A program made the position numbers and the translations under genes. The notes below the pieces were generated by a model. That model worked only from the letters and a program-made list of their open reading frames with translations. It was not told the DNA's origin and ran no database searches. Positions 35,875 through 44,638 of a stretch of 64,000 nt of DNA are shown piece by piece. The stretch lies in the NCBI GenBank assembly GCA_900767385.1, contig CAAFYY010000113.1:19401-83400 (forward strand). The letters are read 5' to 3'. Every line of letters starts with the position of its first letter. Positions within the stretch are counted from its first letter, which is position 1. This DNA is from Bacteroidales bacterium (GTDB lineage Bacteria > Bacteroidota > Bacteroidia > Bacteroidales > Paludibacteraceae).

Positions 35875-37311
35875 GTGGACCTATTTGAAGAAGTAATCTA
35901 CAAACTGTTGACGCCATTCTACATCTACGCAGTAGCAATGGTGATATTGATGATTCTTAAGGAGAATCGCACCCCTGTCAAGACCCTTGCATGGATTTGC
36001 GTGCTGACGCTTCTCCCATTGCTGGGTCTTGTCCTTTATTACTTCTTTGGTCGTGACCTCAGAGGCAAGAAAATCTTCCTTCACAGCGATACCAAGCCTC
36101 TCTACGTGCCACCAAGCAACGCCATCTCTACCCAACAGATTACCCGTGCTCTGCTCCCTCCGAGCATCCGCAAAAGCATGTTGCTGCTCAAAAGCAATAG
36201 TCAAGCCATTGCCTACGAGAACTCCCGCATCGAGCCTCTTGTGGAGTGTAAGAGCACTTTCGATCGCATCCTTCACGATATAGAAGAGGCAAAGGATCAT
36301 ATCCATATTGAATTCTATATCCTTGCCGACGATGAGATAGGCAATAAACTCCGCCGCTTACTCATCCGTAAGGCGAAGGAGAAAGTGCGTGTCCGTGTTA
36401 TTTACGATTACGTAGGCAGTTACAATCTCTCTGAAGCCTATGTCAAGTCGATGCGTTTGGCTGGAATCTATGTGGAGCCGTTTCTGCCGGTGGGTCTCCG
36501 CTTTGGTTTCGGCAAACTCAACTATCGTAACCACCGCAAAATCATCGTGGTGGATGGAAAAATAGGATATACGGGTGGTGTCAACATTGCTGACCGATAT
36601 GTTGTTGGTAATCGCCTGGGACTCTGGCGTGATACGATGGTGCGTATCGAAGGCGCAGCCGTTCAAGGTATCCAGAAGGTGTTTCTCACAGATTGGTATC
36701 TGGTGGAAGGCAAGCAGATCAATGCCCCGAAGTATTATCCTAAACCAGAGTTGTTTGAGACATCGAATGCCGTGCAGGTTGTCGTTTCTGGTCCCGACAC
36801 CCCTTGGCCAAGTATCTTACATGGCATCGTGTCCGCTATCTCTAATGCTACGAAATATATCTATATTCAGTCGCCCTATTTCATTCCTCCTGAGAGTATC
36901 CTGACTGCTTTGCAGACGGCTGCGCTCGGTGGCGTTGATGTCCGTCTGATGTTGCCGCGCAAAAGCGATACGCCGATGGTGGCGGCTGCCACTCGATCCT
37001 ATTTCAAACAACTGATGGAGAGTGGTGTGCATATCCTCTACTATAATAGCAACTTCCTCCACAGCAAATCTATCGTTGTTGACGACATGTTGACAATCAT
37101 CGGTTCGGCAAATATGGACAATCGCAGTTACGAGCAGAACTTCGAGGTAGCCGCGTTTATTTATGATACTGAGACTGCTCAGCAGCTTTACAATGCTTTC
37201 CACGAGGATATGCGCGACTGCAATCTCCTCGCCTTAAGTCATTGGAGTGCCCGCTCTCGGTGGTCTCGTCTGTTGGAGTCGGGAGCCCGATTGTTCAGTC
37301 CACTGATGTAG
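35875..37311 (+). CDS. cls: Cardiolipin synthase
   Basis: 478 aa, GTG start 3 nt after ribD. Two N-terminal membrane segments (about 13-30 and 40-58) precede two phospholipase-D catalytic motifs. HKD1 is HRKIIVVDGKIGYTGG near 220 and HKD2 is HSKSIVVDDMLTIIGSAN near 396. It condenses two phosphatidylglycerols into cardiolipin. It complements the cdsA/psd phospholipid genes at the other end of the window. Confidence 0.95.
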   Translation: MDLFEEVIYKLLTPFYIYAVAMVILMILKENRTPVKTLAWICVLTLLPLLGLVLYYFFGRDLRGKKIFLHSDTKPLYVPPSNAISTQQITRALLPPSIRKSMLLLKSNSQAIAYENSRIEPLVECKSTFDRILHDIEEAKDHIHIEFYILADDEIGNKLRRLLIRKAKEKVRVRVIYDYVGSYNLSEAYVKSMRLAGIYVEPFLPVGLRFGFGKLNYRNHRKIIVVDGKIGYTGGVNIADRYVVGNRLGLWRDTMVRIEGAAVQGIQKVFLTDWYLVEGKQINAPKYYPKPELFETSNAVQVVVSGPDTPWPSILHGIVSAISNATKYIYIQSPYFIPPESILTALQTAALGGVDVRLMLPRKSDTPMVAAATRSYFKQLMESGVHILYYNSNFLHSKSIVVDDMLTIIGSANMDNRSYEQNFEVAAFIYDTETAQQLYNAFHEDMRDCNLLALSHWSARSRWSRLLESGARLFSPLM

Positions 37312-37330
37312 GTGCAAAAAATGTAGACGC

Positions 37331-37368
37331 AAAAAAAATACCACTTCGTCTTGAAGTGGTATTTTTTT
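37331..37368 (+). terminator. Bidirectional terminator between cls and hisG
   Basis: ATACCACTTC pairs with GAAGTGGTAT, flanked by eight As and seven Ts, so it can stop transcripts from both directions. It isolates hisG from any downstream his gene. Confidence 0.93.
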
Positions 37369-37385
37369 CTGAGAGGCTGTTGCAC

Positions 37386-38237
37386 TTAGAGTACGATTTT
37401 TTCGAGTGCGCCGATGGTGATGTTGTTCACCCCAATCTGTTTCAGACGTGGGAGTACGTCCCAAAGACGGCTTTCGTCGGTTACGAGCATCACGAAGCGG
37501 TAGTTGGGGTCGGTCATCGGGATAACTGCCGGCTCGGAATTTGGAATGAGCATCTTGACAACCTCATCGACATCGTCTTTCTTCACCATCATAGTGATGG
37601 ATTTCTTTCCCTTTGCCTCGATGATGGCATCGATGCGCATGAGCAACTCGTCGAAAATCATCCGTTGCGTTGGCGCCATCTTCTTGTTGGCGATGAGCAC
37701 AGGAGAGGTCTGCATGACTACCTCCACCTCTTTGAGATTGTGCTGGAGCAGTGTGGAACCGGTGATGACGAGGTCGAACACCGCATCGGCAATACCCATC
37801 TCGGGGATGAAGGAGGAGAGGTTGCTGATTGGGATGATTTGTGCGCGTATGTTTTTCGACTTCAGGTAGACTGAGAGCACGTCGGCAAATGGCGTCGCGA
37901 TTTTCTTGCCGATAAACCATTCAAGACCTTTGTAGCGTATGGTCTTTGGCAATGAGATGGAGAGGTTGCAGCTCGCGAAGTTGAAGTGGCGAATTTCCTC
38001 AATGTTGTGGAATTTGTTGATGAGGTGGTGTTCGCCGACGATGCCGATGTCGACAATGCCGTTGGAGACATTGTGGATAATCTCGTTGTATGGAAGGGTG
38101 AACACCTCTGCCGGGAACTGGCGGGAGCGCGATACCGATGAGTTGTTGCTGGTTGAGAACTGAACGCCTGCCTGACGGAGAATCTCCAAGGTGGATTCGC
38201 AGAATTGGGCGTTTGGGGCGATAGCAATGCGTAACAT
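37386..38237 (-). CDS. hisG: ATP phosphoribosyltransferase, long (regulated) form
   Basis: 283 aa. It catalyses the first step of histidine synthesis, from ATP and PRPP. MLRIAIAPN opens the catalytic domain. The signature is near 150-165 (GIADAVFDLVITGSTL), and the last 75 residues form the ACT-like histidine-sensing domain (KKSITMMVKKDDVDEVVKML). The start at 38237 follows the promoter by about 20 nt; the ATG at 38270 would precede it. It is monocistronic. Confidence 0.93.
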   Translation of the reverse strand: MLRIAIAPNAQFCESTLEILRQAGVQFSTSNNSSVSRSRQFPAEVFTLPYNEIIHNVSNGIVDIGIVGEHHLINKFHNIEEIRHFNFASCNLSISLPKTIRYKGLEWFIGKKIATPFADVLSVYLKSKNIRAQIIPISNLSSFIPEMGIADAVFDLVITGSTLLQHNLKEVEVVMQTSPVLIANKKMAPTQRMIFDELLMRIDAIIEAKGKKSITMMVKKDDVDEVVKMLIPNSEPAVIPMTDPNYRFVMLVTDESRLWDVLPRLKQIGVNNITIGALEKIVL

Positions 38238-38259
38238 AACGTGATGTTGTTGTTTGGCG

Positions 38260-38267
38260 CAAAGATA
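38260..38267 (-). promoter_or_regulatory. -7 promoter element for hisG
   Basis: TATCTTTG on the minus strand. Its first base touches the T tract of the upstream terminator. Confidence 0.65.
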
Positions 38268-38301
38268 CAAAAAAAGGTTCTCATATTGCTATGAGAACCT
38301 T
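38268..38301 (-). terminator. Terminator of the small acidic lipoprotein gene
   Basis: AAGGTTCTCATA pairs with TATGAGAACCTT across TTGC. On the minus strand it is followed by a run of Ts that joins the hisG promoter. Confidence 0.85.
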
Positions 38302-38320
38302 AATTTTTTTAAGACTGAAA

Positions 38321-38518
38321 TTATTCAGCTACTACTTCTTCAGCAACCTCAGCTACTTCTTCAGCAACTTCAGCAACTTCTTCAGTAGCTTCTTCAACTG
38401 CTTCAACAGCAGCTACTTCTTCAGCAGCTTCTTCAGCAGCTTCTTCAGTTTTGTTACCGCAAGCGGCAAATGCAACTGCTACAGCAGCAGCAGCAAAGAA
38501 AAGAGCAATCTTTTTCAT
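38321..38518 (-). CDS. Tiny acidic Glu/Ala/Val-rich lipoprotein
   Basis: 65 aa. A signal peptide with lipobox AFAAC (Cys near 19) is followed by about 45 residues made almost only of E, A, V and T (repeats of EEVAEVA and EEAAEEA). It is predicted to be helical and highly negative. No family is recognised. The underlying DNA is a degenerate GCAGCTTCTTCA-type repeat. The ATG at 38518 is used; a TTG 9 nt upstream is also in frame. It has its own promoter and terminator. Confidence 0.75.
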   Translation of the reverse strand: MKKIALFFAAAAVAVAFAACGNKTEEAAEEAAEEVAAVEAVEEATEEVAEVAEEVAEVAEEVVAE

Positions 38519-38563
38519 TTTTTTCAAATTTTAAACGATAAATATTTAACTAAAAATCGGGTG

Positions 38564-38571
38564 CAAAGTTA
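38564..38571 (-). promoter_or_regulatory. -7 promoter element for the acidic lipoprotein
   Basis: TAACTTTG on the minus strand, 45 nt before the ATG. The region upstream is A/T-rich. Confidence 0.6.
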
Positions 38572-38699
38572 GCACCTATTTTTATATGTCGTATCGTATT
38601 TGACAACTTTTTTTTGGTTGTGATGAAAATTTTTTCTTGATATATATTTAATGCGCTGTAAATCAGCGGTAAAAAAATGTTCAATTTTTCTCAAAAAAA

Positions 38700-39191
38700 C
38701 TAAAATCGGTTGTGCTTAGGTTCTATAGGAGAGTAGTTTGCCATCCTTTGGAGAGCCATTTCGGCATATTTCGTGTCGGGTTTTCCATAGTTGGCATAGG
38801 GATAGATGGATATTCCGCCGCGTGGGGAGAAGATGCCTGTCACCTCAATGTATTTAGGCTCCATCAGTTTGACGAGGTCGTTGAGGATGATGTTGACGCA
38901 GTCTTCGTGGAAAGCTCCGTGGTTGCGGAAACTGAACATATAGAGTTTCAGGCTCTTGCTCTCCACCATTTTGACGTCGGGGATATAGCAGATGCGGATC
39001 TCGGCGTAGTCGGGCTGACCGGTGATAGGGCAGAGGCTGGTGAATTCTGGGCAGTTGAACTGCACCCAGTAGTCGCGCTCAGGGTGTTTGTTGTCGAAGG
39101 TTTCCAACACTTCAGGCGCATAGTCGTTTTTATATTCTGTCTTACCGCCAAGGAGGGTAAGGTCTTTCATTGCTTCGTCTCTCATAAGCAT
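38700..39191 (-). CDS. queF: NADPH-dependent preQ0 reductase
   Basis: 163 aa, the short single-domain form. It reduces 7-cyano-7-deazaguanine to preQ1 in queuosine synthesis. The active-site cysteine is in [18 protein letters not shown] (about residues 47-64), and the family E(S/L)[19 protein letters not shown] block is near 77-96 (seen here as [14 protein letters not shown]). It lies 26 nt downstream of queC in the same unit. Confidence 0.95.
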   Translation of the reverse strand: MLMRDEAMKDLTLLGGKTEYKNDYAPEVLETFDNKHPERDYWVQFNCPEFTSLCPITGQPDYAEIRICYIPDVKMVESKSLKLYMFSFRNHGAFHEDCVNIILNDLVKLMEPKYIEVTGIFSPRGGISIYPYANYGKPDTKYAEMALQRMANYSPIEPKHNRF

Positions 39192-39217
39192 TTATATTAT
39201 ATATGTTGTCTGATTCT

Positions 39218-39880
39218 TTATTTGTCTCGGCGTTGGAGGTAGTCCTCGAGTCCTTTGCGTCGGAGTTGGCAAGAGAGGCATTCGCCGCAGCCGTCGCCCT
39301 TGACGCCGTTGTAGCAGGTGAGGGTTTCGTGGCGGATGAGGTCGAAGACGCCGAGTTGGTCGGCCATCTCCCAGGTGTCCGCTTTGTCGAGCCACATCAG
39401 CGGTGTGACAATCTCAAACTGCTCGTCCATGGCGAGGTTGAGTGTGGCGTTGAGCGATTTGATGAAGGTGTCGCGGCAGTCTGGGTAACCGCTGAAGTCG
39501 GTCTGCGACACGCCGGTGATGATCGTCCTGACGCCGAGTTCGCGTGCCCAGACGGCAGCCATGCTGAGGAAAAAGAGATTGCGTCCCGGAACGAAGGTGT
39601 TGGGGAGTGTGTTCTCGTGGCGTTCGGTGTCCACCGTTTCTGCCGTGTCGACCAAGGCGTTGTGACCCAGCGAACCGATGATGTCGCTCTTGATGAGTCG
39701 GAACTCCGCGCCGGCGCGATGTGCCATCTCGCGGGCAATATCAACCTCGTTGCTGTGGCGCTGACCGTAGTCGAACGACACGGCATAGAGTTTTTCGTAG
39801 CGTTCCTTGGCCCAGAAGAGGCAGGTGGTGGAGTCTTGTCCGCCACTCAGCACTACGAGGGCTGCATCCTTCTTTTTCAT
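39218..39880 (-). CDS. queC: 7-cyano-7-deazaguanine synthase
   Basis: 220 aa. It makes preQ0 from 7-carboxy-7-deazaguanine, ATP and ammonia. The PP-loop ATP site is [13 protein letters not shown] near residue 9. The C-terminal zinc site is [19 protein letters not shown] near 190-208. The start at 39880 gives the usual N-terminus; the in-frame ATG at 39961 adds an unrelated sequence. It and queF supply the queuosine branch. Confidence 0.95.
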   Translation of the reverse strand: MKKKDAALVVLSGGQDSTTCLFWAKERYEKLYAVSFDYGQRHSNEVDIAREMAHRAGAEFRLIKSDIIGSLGHNALVDTAETVDTERHENTLPNTFVPGRNLFFLSMAAVWARELGVRTIITGVSQTDFSGYPDCRDTFIKSLNATLNLAMDEQFEIVTPLMWLDKADTWEMADQLGVFDLIRHETLTCYNGVKGDGCGECLSCQLRRKGLEDYLQRRDK

Positions 39881-40116
39881 TGTCTGATAGAGATTCTTGC
39901 GCACTGTCTGACTTTCAGTAGTCTGTGGTCGTGAGGGTAAGACGGAGCGACAACCCGCCATCGTCGTCTTGCGGGGACGATGTGGAGTCGTTCTATTACG
40001 CCTCTTAGGCTACCAAAGTGAGAGAGTGTCTTTGTTGCATATTCTTGTTTTTTGCGTGGTTGACCAAGCACACGACCTCAGCAATGGGAGTCCTTGCTGC
40101 AGGAATTTTCCGACCG

Positions 40117-40124
40117 CAAAGTTA
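40117..40124 (-). promoter_or_regulatory. -7 promoter element for queC-queF
   Basis: TAACTTTG on the minus strand. It implies a 235-nt leader before queC, long for this genome. No known preQ1 riboswitch fold was recognised in the leader. Confidence 0.5.
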
Positions 40125-40156
40125 CAACTTTTTCCGTTATCTTTTAGATTATAGAT

Positions 40157-40187
40157 TTTATGGTCTTGCAGAATCGTTGTATCTTTG
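40157..40187 (+). promoter_or_regulatory. Promoter of the beta-barrel protein gene
   Basis: TTTA (40157-40160) and TATCTTTG (40180-40187) are 19 nt apart. The ATG follows 31 nt later. Confidence 0.6.
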
Positions 40188-40218
40188 TGGCCACAAAAGT
40201 AACTAATGCATCTATTCG

Positions 40219-40857
40219 ATGAAGAAAATAGCACTCCTTCTTCTCCTTGTCTGGACGCTTTCGCCTGTGGTGGCTGCCAACCCTGCTCCCGAAAACCCAT
40301 TCGCTGTGGGTCTTTCGCTCAATACAACGCTCAACAAATTCGGCGTCGGTGCCCGCTTCTCCTACTCTTTCACTCCGATGGTGCGTCTCGTTGGCGACAT
40401 CAGCTACTATCCTTGGGGACCCAACAGCACCCGAGTCTATCAACTCGGTGGTGATTCGCACGGTATCTTCCAAACCCACTCCATCCCTGCCAGCACCCCT
40501 TTCACCAACATCTATTCCGGTCGTTATGTCGACGTTAATGCCAATGTCAACATCCTCTTTGGCAAACAGAATTTCCATTTCTATCTCATTGGTGGCTTGG
40601 GCTATGTTTATGGCATACCACATTTGGCCTCCTTGAGTCATCATCATGTCGATGAGGTGACGGGCGAAAATCTCGGCGATGGCCTCGACAGCAAAGAAGA
40701 GATCTTCCACTCTAACATCGGATTCAATCTAGGTGTTGGCTTTGAATACCAACTGAAACCCGCCTGGCGTATCTTTGCCGAACTGGAAGGTTCCGTTGGC
40801 TATGGGCTCATCCTCAACGCCGCCGCCATCAAACTGGGCGCTTCCTATTGTTTCTGA
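40219..40857 (+). CDS. Outer-membrane beta-barrel (porin-like) protein
   Basis: 212 aa. The signal peptide ends near residue 20 (VVAA-NP). The rest alternates hydrophobic and polar residues, as expected for an eight-stranded barrel, and ends with a terminal Phe (KLGASYCF), the usual outer-membrane sorting signal. Segments such as FSYSFTPMVRLVGDISYYPW and FHFYLIGGLGYVYG fit OmpW/OmpX-size barrels. The ligand is unknown. It is divergent from queC. Confidence 0.78.
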   Translation: MKKIALLLLLVWTLSPVVAANPAPENPFAVGLSLNTTLNKFGVGARFSYSFTPMVRLVGDISYYPWGPNSTRVYQLGGDSHGIFQTHSIPASTPFTNIYSGRYVDVNANVNILFGKQNFHFYLIGGLGYVYGIPHLASLSHHHVDEVTGENLGDGLDSKEEIFHSNIGFNLGVGFEYQLKPAWRIFAELEGSVGYGLILNAAAIKLGASYCF

Positions 40858-41501
40858 TTCCATTTTCAAGGAAAAAGAATCCCTTCCGATCAGTCGCCGT
40901 TTGGCCGCCATCGGTCGGAAACGGCGATTCCGATATAAAGGAACCGCTTTGCCCCCTCCTATTCCATCATTCAAAGATGTCAATGGTATCCAACAAGGAT
41001 TAAGATAAGAATGGAATAATCCATTCCTTATTTTAGAATATTGCAATCAGATCTGCCGAAACCGTTTGGGAGTGCTCATTTATTATTTATTATAGTATAT
41101 AGGCAAAAAACATTCCTGATTTCGGAATTTGAAACAGAAATATCCTTTCCTTTTCTTCCTTTCAAGAAAAAAGATTCCTTAATCCTTATTTTCTCCCGAT
41201 AAGAAGATGGAGAAAAAATGCGTTTTCCCCACCTTTTCAAGCAAAAAATCACTTTTTCCCCACCCCTCAGATTACCTCTAATTCAAAAAAAAGTATATTT
41301 TTTATAGATATAAGAAATTTTATACATAATCTATAGCGCTGGTATTCAGTGTGTTGCAAAAGAACAATTAGAAAAATATCCATTGAAAGACAAGATATTG
41401 ACTAATTTTGAAAAAATGCTTACTTTTGCAGAGTCAAATGATTGCGGCAAAAAGGCCCTTCAATAGGCGGTCGTTTGAATTTGATAATAATATAAAAGAA
41501 T
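40858..41501 (+). other. Non-coding spacer, 644 bp
   Basis: No credible gene. It holds a 9-bp perfect stem TCGCCGTTT/AAACGGCGA (40894-40927, no T tract) and a hairpin ATAAGAATGG/CCATTCCTTAT (41005-41031) followed by TTTTAG that may end the barrel gene's transcript. The next promoter is at 41421. The remainder is A/T-rich. Confidence 0.6.
41421..41428 (+). promoter_or_regulatory. -7 promoter element for the DUF3078 gene
   Basis: TACTTTTG fits TAnnTTTG, 73 nt before the ATG. Confidence 0.55.
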
Positions 41502-42512
41502 ATGAAAAAACTCATCTTCTCTATCATATTACTCTCCGTTGCTTTCGCAGGTGTGAAAGCTCAGGTCAACGAGAATCCTGACTCTGTTCGTCAGGCAACT
41601 GTCGAGTTGACAAAGAAAGTTACAGAGGTAACCTCAAATGCCACTGGTTTGGCTGCCGACCTCTCCTCTAAAAAAATTGATGTAGCGGAAGGCGAAAAAC
41701 CAAAATACTGGAAAGTCAGCGGTATCATCTCTTTCAACATGTCTGCTACAGGCCTTTGGAACTGGGCAGCCGGTGGTAACAACAACGTCAACGGCGTTCT
41801 TGCTGGCAACGCAACTCTCCTTTACAAAAAGAACAAATGGGCTTGGGAAACCAACTTAAACACCGATTTCGGTATGACATGGTTGGATCAATCTGCTTTC
41901 CCTTGGCGCAAAAGCAACGATAAAATCGTATTCACAACCAAAGGTGGTTATGAGTTTGCCGACAAATGGTATGCCACAGCAATGGCTGGCTTCCGCTCAC
42001 AATATGCCAAAGGTTTTGAGTATACAGATACAGAACAGAAATATATCTCAAACTGGCTCTCTCCTTCATATACCGACATCTCTCTCGGTATCGACTGGAA
42101 GCCAAACTCAATCTTCTCTCTCTACCTCTCTCCAGCTGCCGGACGTATCACCACATGTACTGATACATTGCTCCGCGAGAAATATATCAACGGCAGCAAC
42201 ACCTTCGAGAAAGGTTATAAAGCAGAGTTCGGTGCTTCTTTCAAAGCCACCGTCAACTACGACTTGATCAAGAATTTCAAAGTGCTCTCAACACTCTCGC
42301 TCTTTACTCCTTACAACAAGAACTTCGGTAATGTCGACGTCGACTGGGATGTCAACGTTTCTTACCAGTTCCTCAAAGTATTGAACGTCTCTTTGGGAAC
42401 CAACTTGAAATACTATGATTCTGTGCTGATCCCAGACAAAGATGGCAACAATGCTCGCCCACGTACACAGTTCAAGGCGGTCATCGGCTTCGGTCTCGGA
42501 TATAGCTTCTAA
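41502..42512 (+). CDS. DUF3078-family outer-membrane protein
   Basis: 336 aa. A signal peptide ends at about residue 20 (GVKA-QV). The body is a predicted beta-barrel with the family pattern WNWAAGGNNNVNGVLAGN near 84, then WAWETNLNTDFGMTW near 113 and a C-terminal FKAVIGFGLGYSF with terminal Phe. DUF3078 proteins are common in Bacteroidales and have no assigned substrate. It is monocistronic, with a strong terminator. Confidence 0.88.
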   Translation: MKKLIFSIILLSVAFAGVKAQVNENPDSVRQATVELTKKVTEVTSNATGLAADLSSKKIDVAEGEKPKYWKVSGIISFNMSATGLWNWAAGGNNNVNGVLAGNATLLYKKNKWAWETNLNTDFGMTWLDQSAFPWRKSNDKIVFTTKGGYEFADKWYATAMAGFRSQYAKGFEYTDTEQKYISNWLSPSYTDISLGIDWKPNSIFSLYLSPAAGRITTCTDTLLREKYINGSNTFEKGYKAEFGASFKATVNYDLIKNFKVLSTLSLFTPYNKNFGNVDVDWDVNVSYQFLKVLNVSLGTNLKYYDSVLIPDKDGNNARPRTQFKAVIGFGLGYSF

Positions 42513-42555
42513 TATTGAAAAGGATTTTTTGATGTTTTTATAATTGTTAGTGGGG

Positions 42556-42592
42556 GGCCACGTTTTTCTTCGGAGAAATGTGGCCTTTTTTA
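42556..42592 (+). terminator. Terminator after the DUF3078 gene
   Basis: GGCCAC pairs with GTGGCC, extended by T-rich/A-rich inner pairing around TTCGG, followed by TTTTTTA. Confidence 0.88.
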
Positions 42593-42674
42593 TTTCCCGA
42601 ATCCTAACGCGATATTATTCTCCTGAGATTCAAAAAATACTCCCGATTCACTCCATAGAATGATAAAAACTACA

Positions 42675-42682
42675 TACCTTTG
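42675..42682 (+). promoter_or_regulatory. -7 promoter element for the propeller lipoprotein
   Basis: TACCTTTG, 44 nt before the ATG. Confidence 0.6.
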
Positions 42683-42726
42683 CACCACATAAAAACTACA
42701 ACAATAAGGTTTATAAACCCAAACAA

Positions 42727-43650
42727 ATGAAAAACTTACACTATAAATGGGTGGCACTTGTCCTCGTCGTTGCCACACTTTTCGCCTCATGTAAAAAGAA
42801 AGAGGTCGAGCAGCAGACCGCTCCTGAAGACGACGGCGCTCCAATCACCGAACAACTCCGCTTTTGCGAGAGCGTCTGCCCCTACGACGGAGGATTGCTC
42901 ATCGCCAACTTCGGCACCAACAGTCTCGGCGACAGCATCGTTGATGGTCTTGGCTACATCACCTATTACAAAGATTGCGAAAACAAGGTGCTCATCCCCG
43001 CAGACGGTCATCTTACCACGCCTCGTGGCATGGGAGTCTATCAGGACCACCTCTTTATCTGCTGCCTCAACTCCATCGTGGTCTATAACCTTAAAAACCT
43101 CGAGGCTGAGCCACAGACCATCCTCTTTCCGGAAGAAGACCTCATGGTCAACGATCTCGTCATCAACTCCGGCGGCACCCTCTTTGCCTCTGTCTCCAAT
43201 ACCGGTCGCATCTATATCCTTGCCATTCAGAATCCCGACGCTATCGACATCAACACGCTTCGTCTCTTTGTAGAGATTCCGGGTGCCAACGGCCTCTGCC
43301 TTGAGGGACGCCATCTCTATATCGCCTCTTTCAATCCGCAAGGCGAACCCACCGAAGAGAATGTGCTGTACGTCATCGACGACGTCTCCAATCCTGCCGA
43401 CATCCGCCATCTCTCCACTACGCCTGGACAATACGACGGTCTCGTCATGTCGCCAGACCACACACTGCTCTTCTTCACCGATTGGAACAACGGTGGTCAG
43501 GTGGGCTATCTTCGCTTTGAGACCAATGAGATTACCTATCTCCCTTCCGATGGCATCGTTGGTCCTGCCGACCTCCATGTCTTCGGCAACCAACTCTGCG
43601 TGCCCGACTTGGTCAACAGCACCGTCTACCGTTTCCTCCTCGAGATGTAA
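42727..43650 (+). CDS. Beta-propeller lipoprotein (SMP-30/NHL-like)
   Basis: 307 aa. Lipobox LFASC (Cys 22). The mature part shows repeated blades: GLLIANFGTNSLGDS, FICCLNSIVVYNLKN, FASVSNTGRIYILAI, LYIASFNPQG and LHVFGNQLCVPDLVNSTVYR. This resembles SMP-30/gluconolactonase or NHL six-bladed propellers. The usual metal ligands were not identified with confidence, so an enzymatic role is unproven. Confidence 0.7.
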   Translation: MKNLHYKWVALVLVVATLFASCKKKEVEQQTAPEDDGAPITEQLRFCESVCPYDGGLLIANFGTNSLGDSIVDGLGYITYYKDCENKVLIPADGHLTTPRGMGVYQDHLFICCLNSIVVYNLKNLEAEPQTILFPEEDLMVNDLVINSGGTLFASVSNTGRIYILAIQNPDAIDINTLRLFVEIPGANGLCLEGRHLYIASFNPQGEPTEENVLYVIDDVSNPADIRHLSTTPGQYDGLVMSPDHTLLFFTDWNNGGQVGYLRFETNEITYLPSDGIVGPADLHVFGNQLCVPDLVNSTVYRFLLEM

Positions 43651-43666
43651 ACACTCGCACATACAA

Positions 43667-43710
43667 CAAAATCGGCAACATTCCTATGGAGTGTTGCCGA
43701 TTTGTTTTTT
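43667..43710 (+). terminator. Bidirectional terminator
   Basis: AAATCGGCAACA pairs perfectly with TGTTGCCGATTT around an 11-nt loop, followed by GTTTTTT. It serves the propeller gene and probably radC from the other side. Confidence 0.9.
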
Positions 43711-43722
43711 ATGAAATCTTGA

Positions 43723-44442
43723 TTACAGCTTGTCGTTGTCGAAGAAGCTGTAGTAGTTGCCTTGGCCAACGATGATGTGGTCTATGAGTTTGATTTCGAG
43801 AAATTCGCAGGCGCGTTTGGTGCGCTCTGTGATGTTGATGTCGTCTTTGCTTGGGTTGAGATTGCCCGAGGGGTGGTTGTGTGCGATGGCGATGGCCGAG
43901 GCGGAACGCTCCAATGCCAGACGCATCGTCTGCTTGAGGTCGAAGAAGGTGGCGGCAATGCCTCCCGTAGTCAGTCGGCGTGGAGCTTCCAAAGGTGCGA
44001 GACGGTTGTTCATGAAGATAATCCACATCTCCTCGTGGTCAAGATAGGAGATATGCTGAGCAAACTCTTCATAAAGTGCCGTACTGCTGTTGAGACACTT
44101 CTTTGCCTTGCTTGCCTCCTCTTTTCTGCGACGTCCCAGTTCCAATGCTGCGACAACGGTGACGGCTTTGGCTGGACCGATGCCTTTGAAGTCGCGTAAG
44201 ATTTGCTCCACGTTGAGACTGCCCAGTCGGGCGAGGTCGTTGTTCACCGTAGAGAGAATGCGTTGCGACAGAGCCAGCACGTTTTCTCCTTTTAGTCCGG
44301 TGCGTAGGAGGATGGCGAGCAGTTCGGATTTGCTGAGCGATTGTGCTCCGTGGAGCATCAGTTTCTCACGCGGTTGGTCTTCGCTGTTCCACTCTTTCAC
44401 CGTGAGGTTTTTCGTGGGGTTTTCTATCTTGTCTTTCGGCAT
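43723..44442 (-). CDS. radC: RadC-like JAB-domain protein
   Basis: 239 aa. An N-terminal helix-hairpin-helix region (ELLAILLRTG, then LRDFKGIGPAKA) precedes the JAB/MPN metalloprotease-like domain with E...HNHPSGNLNPSKDDI near residue 190. The family is called DNA repair protein RadC, though its role in repair is disputed. The ATG at 44442 is chosen because the longer frame overlaps the promoter repeat at 44467-44554. Confidence 0.92.
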   Translation of the reverse strand: MPKDKIENPTKNLTVKEWNSEDQPREKLMLHGAQSLSKSELLAILLRTGLKGENVLALSQRILSTVNNDLARLGSLNVEQILRDFKGIGPAKAVTVVAALELGRRRKEEASKAKKCLNSSTALYEEFAQHISYLDHEEMWIIFMNNRLAPLEAPRRLTTGGIAATFFDLKQTMRLALERSASAIAIAHNHPSGNLNPSKDDINITERTKRACEFLEIKLIDHIIVGQGNYYSFFDNDKL

Positions 44443-44466
44443 AATGATTGTGCTTGTTTGTGCTTG

Positions 44467-44554
44467 CAAAGATAGTGCAAGGCGAGCGGAGAACAAAATA
44501 AATTTATTTATTTTTTATCCCGAGGTGCAGCATATCTTGCGTCAGCAAAGATAG
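44467..44554 (-). repeat. Promoter-bearing intergenic repeat, copy B
   Basis: On the minus strand it carries two TATCTTTG elements (44553-44546 and 44474-44467) 79 nt apart. The first forms an inverted repeat with GCAAGATA (ending at 44533). A CTGCACCTCGGGATAAAAA segment and TCTCCGCTCG follow. The 44-nt core 44511-44554 differs from copy A (49878-49920) at three positions. It stands immediately upstream of radC. Confidence 0.8.
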
Positions 44555-44577
44555 CGAATTTCTTTGGTGTAAACAAC

Positions 44578-44607
44578 AAAAAAGCATCATCTTGTTGGAT
44601 GATGCTT
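44578..44607 (-). terminator. Terminator of the small duplicated membrane protein gene
   Basis: AGCATCATC pairs with GATGATGCT around TTGTTG. On the minus strand it is followed by TTTTTTG. Confidence 0.88.
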
Positions 44608-44638
44608 GTGTATGGAGTTCACAATGAACGTCATGCGT

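Noticed and set aside
38238..38260. Histidine leader peptide / attenuator at hisG
   Set aside because: The leader is only about 20 nt and contains no His codon run.
39881..40116. preQ1 class I riboswitch before queC
   Set aside because: The required short hairpin with the pseudoknotted A-rich tail was not found; left as an open question.
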